This document shows positions 12,946 through 15,937 of a DNA stretch of 15,937 nt, one piece after another. Position numbers and translations under genes: made by a program. The notes under the pieces are model-generated. The model saw only the letters and a list, made by a program, of their open reading frames with translations. It ran no database searches and was not told where the DNA came from. The stretch's first letter is position 1. Each line of letters begins with the position of its first letter. Source of the stretch: Candidatus Roizmanbacteria bacterium CG_4_10_14_0_2_um_filter_36_35 (GTDB lineage Bacteria > Patescibacteriota > Microgenomatia > UBA1406 > GWC2-37-13); the NCBI GenBank assembly GCA_002792355.1, contig PFOE01000100.1, positions 1 to 15,937 on the forward strand. The letters run 5' to 3'.

Positions 12946-12971
12946 TTTACAATATGCTAACCCATATTCAA
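12944..12971 (-). promoter_or_regulatory. nnrD promoter, back to back with the alaS promoter
   Basis: On the minus strand TTGAAT (12971-12966) lies 16 bp before TAAAAT (12949-12944), which ends 10 nt before the nnrD ATG. The -35 falls inside the alaS coding sequence. No ribosome binding site is visible, so a leaderless or very short leader is likely. Confidence 0.4.
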
Positions 12972-14735
12972 TTAAGAGATAAGTTTACTATGTTTTGGAG
13001 AGCCCGAGATCACAAAGAAATTCCTCCAATTCCCCTTGTTCCTCAAAACGACCCGACCACTCTTTTTACCGGATCAGGCATGCAGCAACTTGTTCCTTAT
13101 CTTCTTGGCGAACCGCATCCCTTGGGAAAAAGAATTTATAATATCCAACCGTGCTTTCGCTCTCAAGATATTGAGGAAGTCGGTGACAATCGGCACACGA
13201 CTTTCTTTGAGATGATGGGCAACTGGTCCTTGGGAGATTATTTTAAAGAAGAACAGTTGGAGTGGTTTTGGAATTTCTTGACTAAAGAAATTAATTTACC
13301 CAAGGAAAAACTTTACGTAACAGTTTTTGCCGGAGATAAAAAAAATCATCTCCCGCCCGATACAGAGTCAATTGAAATATATAAGAAACTATGCGTTTCT
13401 GAAAATAAGATTTTTAAATACGGCCCAAAGAATAACTGGTGGTCAAGGGCTGGAGTCCCTGACAATATGCCGGCCGGTGAGCCAGGAGGACCAGATTCTG
13501 AAGTCTTTTTCGAATGCACTCAAGTCGTTCATGATAAAAAATTTGGAGATAAATGCCACCCTAACTGTAATTGTGGCCACTTCTTGGAAATCGGCAACTC
13601 TGTTTTCATGCAGTATAAAAAAACTGACAAAGGCTTCGAAGAATTACCAAAAAAAAACGTCGACTTCGGCGGCGGACTTGAAAGAATTTTAGCTGCTTCA
13701 AACAATGATCCGGATGTTTTTACAACTGACATTTACACGCCCATAATCAAGGCAGTTGAAAAAGTTTCGCAAAGACAATATCAAGAAGAGTCTGACAAAG
13801 AAAAAATGAGAGTCATCGCTGACCATCTTAAGGCAGCGGCCCTCCTGATAAAAGCCAGTGTTTTTCCAGCCAACAAAGAACGTGGTTATTTCTTGAGGCG
13901 ACTTCTGCGCAGAATCTCTGTAAAAATGTTAAAACTTAAAGGAACGACTGTTAATGCTACTGACCTCGCACCGGCTGTAAATGCAATAACAGAAATTTAT
14001 AAAGACATTTATTTTAATAAATCCGATACTGAAAAAATTAATCCGATCGTCGAAGAAGAAATAAATCGTTTCAACAAAACTTTGAATAATGGTTTGAAAA
14101 TTCTGGAAAAAATAGAAAAACCAACCGGTAAACAGGTCTTTGATCTTTATCAAAGTTACGGTTTTCCAAAAGAACTAACTGAAGAGTTATTAAAGGAAAA
14201 GGGGCTATCATTTGATAAAAAAGAATTTGACACTGAGTTTGAAAAACACAAGAATCTATCCCGAACCTCCTCTGCCAGTATGTTCAAGGGGGGATTAGCA
14301 GACCATTCTACTCAAACAATCAAATATCATACCTCTACCCACCTGATTCACCAGGCTCTTTTTGATGTCTTGGGCAACTCGGTCAAACAAGAAGGATCAA
14401 ACATTACTGGCGAGAGATTGCGCTTTGATTTTTACTCACCGATTAAACCGACTTATGAACAGATCAAGAAAGCCGAATTAATTATTAACAAAAAAATTAA
14501 AGAATCTTTTCCAGTTTCTTTTAAAATTATTCCTCGGGACGAAGCTTATAAAATAGGAGCGCGCTCTTTTTTCCGGGAAAAATATCCGGAGATGGTCAAG
14601 GTTTATTTTGTCGGTGATTATTCTAAAGAATTCTGCGGTGGCCCACATGTAAAAAATACTTCTGAAATCGGCCAGATAAAAATATTCAAATTCGAAAAAA
14701 TCGGAAGCAACTTATATCGAATTTACGCTAAATGA
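12954..14735 (+). CDS. alaS: Alanyl-tRNA synthetase, compact form lacking the C-Ala domain
   Basis: A 593-residue class II synthetase that charges tRNA-Ala. Motif 2 surrounds FRSQDIEEVGDNRHTTFFEM (68-87), and motif 3 is GGGLERI (239-245). The anticodon-independent tRNA recognition helices follow (about 250-400). The C-terminal editing domain is present, with HTSTH (459-463) and CGGPH (561-565), the four metal or editing positions of the HxxxH and CxxxH motifs. The protein then ends, whereas E. coli AlaRS has about 875 residues including the C-Ala domain. No coding remnant of C-Ala follows, so the short form appears natural. A cysteine cluster KCHPNCNCGHF (200-210) precedes LEIGNSVFMQY, where most AlaRS have LEIWN; the conserved tryptophan is G214. 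The start is fixed by MLTHIQLRDKF and the promoter 8 nt upstream. Confidence 0.96.
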   Translation: MLTHIQLRDKFTMFWRARDHKEIPPIPLVPQNDPTTLFTGSGMQQLVPYLLGEPHPLGKRIYNIQPCFRSQDIEEVGDNRHTTFFEMMGNWSLGDYFKEEQLEWFWNFLTKEINLPKEKLYVTVFAGDKKNHLPPDTESIEIYKKLCVSENKIFKYGPKNNWWSRAGVPDNMPAGEPGGPDSEVFFECTQVVHDKKFGDKCHPNCNCGHFLEIGNSVFMQYKKTDKGFEELPKKNVDFGGGLERILAASNNDPDVFTTDIYTPIIKAVEKVSQRQYQEESDKEKMRVIADHLKAAALLIKASVFPANKERGYFLRRLLRRISVKMLKLKGTTVNATDLAPAVNAITEIYKDIYFNKSDTEKINPIVEEEINRFNKTLNNGLKILEKIEKPTGKQVFDLYQSYGFPKELTEELLKEKGLSFDKKEFDTEFEKHKNLSRTSSASMFKGGLADHSTQTIKYHTSTHLIHQALFDVLGNSVKQEGSNITGERLRFDFYSPIKPTYEQIKKAELIINKKIKESFPVSFKIIPRDEAYKIGARSFFREKYPEMVKVYFVGDYSKEFCGGPHVKNTSEIGQIKIFKFEKIGSNLYRIYAK

Positions 14736-14737
14736 AT

Positions 14738-14764
14738 GTCATTCTTCGTTGAGCTCAGAATGAC
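14738..14764. repeat. 27-nt hairpin repeat, copy 1, just after alaS
   Basis: The arms GTCATTCT and AGAATGAC enclose TCGTTGAGCTC. It begins 3 nt after the alaS stop. There is no T-tract behind it. It matches the copies at 14816-14842 (reverse orientation) and 15133-15159, with compensated changes in the arms. Confidence 0.8.
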
Positions 14765-14815
14765 AATGGCACTATTTGTCATGATTGAGATAGTTTAAAC
14801 CATAACAGCCATTTT

Positions 14816-14842
14816 GTCATGGTGAGCTTGACGAACCATGAC
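14816..14842. repeat. 27-nt hairpin repeat, copy 2, before the GIY-YIG gene
   Basis: The arms GTCATGGT and ACCATGAC enclose GAGCTTGACGA. Read on the minus strand it has the same TTCGTCAAGCTCA middle as copy 3. Its right arm contains an ATG (14838) in frame with the downstream gene. Confidence 0.8.
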
Positions 14843-14852
14843 AAGAAAACAT

Positions 14853-15158
14853 ATGTCTTACCTCGTTTATATTCTAAAATGTTCTGATAATTCTTATTAC
14901 GTTGGAATTACTAATAACGTTGAAAAAAGAGTTTGGGAACATAATCAAGGAATAGTTAGAGGATATACTTTTAAGAGAAAACCGGTAAGACTTGTTTACT
15001 TTCAAGAATTCAAAGATGTAAACGAAGCCATTGCTTTTGAAAAACAACTTAAAGGTTGGAGAAGAGTAAAAAAGGAAGCTTTGATTAATAAAAATATTGA
15101 TAAGTTAAAAAAGCTAACAAAAGGATATAACAGTCACCCTTCGTCAAGCTCAGGGTGA
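14853..15158 (+). CDS. GIY-YIG endonuclease family protein
   Basis: A 101-residue single-domain protein of the small GIY-YIG (UPF0213/YhbQ-like) class. It has YLVYILKCS (3-11) and YYVGIT (15-20) for the GIY and YIG strands, R26 in VEKRVWEHN (23-31) and E63 in AFEKQLKGW (61-69), the expected catalytic arginine and glutamate. Such proteins are presumed DNA nucleases in repair, but most lack a proven role. The start at 14853 (MSYLVYILK) is preferred over the in-frame ATG at 14838, which lies in a hairpin repeat. The last residues NSHPSSSSG and the stop come from another copy of that repeat (15133-15159), so the native C-terminus has been replaced or extended. Confidence 0.88.
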   Translation: MSYLVYILKCSDNSYYVGITNNVEKRVWEHNQGIVRGYTFKRKPVRLVYFQEFKDVNEAIAFEKQLKGWRRVKKEALINKNIDKLKKLTKGYNSHPSSSSG

Positions 15159-15159
15159 C
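15133..15159. repeat. 27-nt hairpin repeat, copy 3, forming the 3' end of the GIY-YIG gene
   Basis: The arms GTCACCCT and AGGGTGAC enclose TCGTCAAGCTC. The TGA in its right arm is the stop codon of the GIY-YIG gene. The arm pairs differ from copies 1 and 2, but complementarity is kept. Confidence 0.85.
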
Positions 15160-15195
15160 ATTTGCTTGCCTAAAAAAAGCGACCAATAGAAGTTT

Positions 15196-15225
15196 TTGAC
15201 ACAATTTATATTTTTATTCTATAAT
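15196..15225 (+). promoter_or_regulatory. Consensus sigma-70-type promoter of the tRNA-binding protein gene
   Basis: A perfect TTGACA (15196-15201) and a perfect TATAAT (15220-15225) are 18 bp apart. The -10 ends 9 nt before the GTG at 15235, so the transcript should be leaderless or have only a few leader bases. This is the strongest promoter in the window and argues against the longer frame that begins at the TTG inside the -35. Confidence 0.8.
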
Positions 15226-15234
15226 GAAAGGATT

Positions 15235-15573
15235 GTGAAAAAAGCGATAATTAATTTTGTTGATTTTGAGAAGCTTGATTTGAGAGTCGGCGAGGTAAAA
15301 GAAGCCAGTATGATTGAAGGGTCGAAAAACATCATCAAGATGATGGTCGACTTGGGAGAAGACTACGGAACGGTGGAAATATTATCAGGGCTTGCTAAAT
15401 ATTATACACCTGAAGATCTTATTGGAAACAAATACATCTTTTTGGCCAATCTTGAATCTAAGAAAATTATGGGTAAAGATTCCAATGGTATGATTATGGT
15501 TGCCGATGATCCGGAAAAATTTGCTCTTTTTCCCCTTGACAAAAATTTAAAAAACGGTACTGTTATAAGGTGA
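15235..15573 (+). CDS. Stand-alone tRNA-binding (MetRS C-terminal / Trbp111-like OB-fold) protein
   Basis: A 112-residue protein (from GTG) consisting of one tRNA_bind OB-fold domain. Signatures are INFVDFEKLDLRVGEVKEA (6-24), VEILSGLAKYYTPEDLIGNKYIFLAN (47-72) and KIMGKDSNGMIMVA (76-89), which closely match the C-terminal dimerisation and tRNA-binding domain of bacterial MetRS and the free protein Trbp111. It probably binds tRNA structure non-specifically and may assist a MetRS encoded elsewhere; that partner is inferred. GTG is chosen because the consensus promoter ends just before it. An ATG at 15224 runs immediately into a stop. After the gene, TGACCGC and GCGGTCA can form a stem that includes the stop codon. 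Confidence 0.88.
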   Translation: MKKAIINFVDFEKLDLRVGEVKEASMIEGSKNIIKMMVDLGEDYGTVEILSGLAKYYTPEDLIGNKYIFLANLESKKIMGKDSNGMIMVADDPEKFALFPLDKNLKNGTVIR

Positions 15574-15628
15574 CCGCAATAACAACTGGCGGTCATCCTG
15601 AGCTAACGAAGTGAGTCGAAGGATCTCG
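15571..15628. repeat. Stem-loop plus GTCAT-class repeat after the tRNA-binding gene
   Basis: TGACCGC (15571-15577, containing the stop codon) pairs with GCGGTCA (15589-15595). Overlapping it, GTCATCCTGAGC starts a repeat that continues to CGAAGGATCTCGAT (to about 15628), the same class as the elements at 1064-1174 and 10773-10848. No T-tract follows. Confidence 0.6.
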
Positions 15629-15670
15629 ATTAAAACTTAGTAATCTTTATTAATAATTAATAAATTAAAT

Positions 15671-15937
15671 ATGGCAAAACCAAAAAAAGAAGAAAAAATC
15701 CCGATGGTTCGATCTAATAATAAAATTATCTACTTCATGATGGGTATTATTACCCTTTTTCTCGTTTTTCTAACAGTTAAAGTAATAAATCTCGAGAAAA
15801 AAATAGCTTCAGGAGTAAAAGGAACAGCAGGATCAGCTCCTCAACAAGAATCACTCATTTCAGTTAAGAATCTTAAAAAATATGCCAAAGAAATGAAACT
15901 TAATACTGGTAAATTCAATAATTGTCTTGATTCTGGC
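15671..15937 (+). CDS. Membrane-anchored protein, possibly DsbA-like thiol oxidoreductase; 3' end beyond window
   Basis: The first 89 codons are visible. A charged N-terminus (1-18) is followed by one membrane span (about 19-39), a short spacer rich in glycine, serine and glutamine (47-62), then VKNLKKYAKEMKLNTGKFNNC (65-85). That last stretch resembles the helical segment with the KFxxCLDSG signature found in DsbA/Thioredoxin_4-type proteins of CPR bacteria, usually placed after the CxxC domain. Here it follows the anchor directly, so either a rearranged DsbA-like protein or an unrelated helical domain is possible. The missing downstream sequence decides this. No ribosome binding site is visible before the ATG. 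Confidence 0.55.
   Translation, partial: MAKPKKEEKIPMVRSNNKIIYFMMGIITLFLVFLTVKVINLEKKIASGVKGTAGSAPQQESLISVKNLKKYAKEMKLNTGKFNNCLDSG

Noticed and set aside
14738..14764. Classical intrinsic terminator after alaS
   Set aside because: The hairpin is followed by AATGGCACTA rather than a run of T, so it was called a repeat only.
12954..14852. AlaRS truncated by a frameshift
   Set aside because: After the stop there is only a short repeat-filled gap and then another gene. No C-Ala-like residues are seen in any frame.
15196..15234. N-terminal extension of the tRNA-binding protein from a TTG
   Set aside because: The TTG is the first codon of the perfect -35 box TTGACA, and the -10 box lies inside the extension, so that region is promoter.
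1..15937. tRNA or rRNA genes
   Set aside because: I saw no T-arm GGTTCRA-type signature in a cloverleaf context and no rRNA-like conserved stretches. A tRNAscan-SE run would settle it.
1..15937. TGA recoded as glycine (genetic code 25)
   Set aside because: TGA ends several genes exactly where the family ends or at overlaps such as ATGA, and it is absent inside the conserved coding regions.

Overview
The window reads as a compact, AT-rich bacterial chromosome segment, most likely from the Candidate Phyla Radiation (Patescibacteria), with the Microgenomates side as a best guess. This is inference. It rests on streamlined enzymes (an alanyl-tRNA synthetase of only 593 residues, a TsaC-TsaE fusion, a stand-alone PolI-type 5'-3' exonuclease and a stand-alone MetRS-type tRNA-binding domain), start codons lying directly behind -10 boxes, and many small palindromic repeats. 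TGA acts as a normal stop (for example in alaS, nnrD and the EamA gene), so the TGA-recoding CPR lineages are unlikely.

Layout. Positions 1-1054 (minus) hold a tsaC-tsaE fusion cut by the window edge. It diverges from a plus-strand block: ftsH (1229-3085), a 5'-3' exonuclease (3161-4078), a glmS ribozyme (about 4131-4262), glmS (4388-6211) and a staphylococcal-nuclease-like secreted nuclease (6226-6765). A 443-bp convergent gap (6766-7208) carries only inverted repeats. A minus-strand block follows: EamA-type transporter (7209-8084), secA (8087-10762), a secreted DUF5666-like protein (10857-11570), a membrane-anchored Ig-like protein (11567-12001) and nnrD (12070-12933). A 20-bp divergent gap separates nnrD from plus-strand alaS (12954-14735), a GIY-YIG endonuclease (14853-15158), the tRNA-binding protein (15235-15573) and the start of a membrane-anchored, possibly DsbA-like protein (15671 onward).

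Functionally this is housekeeping. It covers tRNA modification and charging (TsaC/TsaE, AlaRS, tRNA-binding protein), envelope precursor supply under glucosamine-6-phosphate feedback (ribozyme plus GlmS), membrane protein quality control and export (FtsH, SecA), DNA repair or replication nucleases, and NAD(P)H repair (NnrD).

The unusual layer is the repeats. Several families of short perfect or near-perfect palindromes lie between genes and also inside coding sequences. In genes they add in-frame peptides to TsaC, TsaE, GlmS, the nuclease, SecA and NnrD, supply the C-terminus and stop of NnrD and the GIY-YIG protein, and supply spurious upstream ATGs before secA and the GIY-YIG gene. In several families the arms change together so that pairing is kept, which points to selection on, or mobilisation through, the hairpin form.
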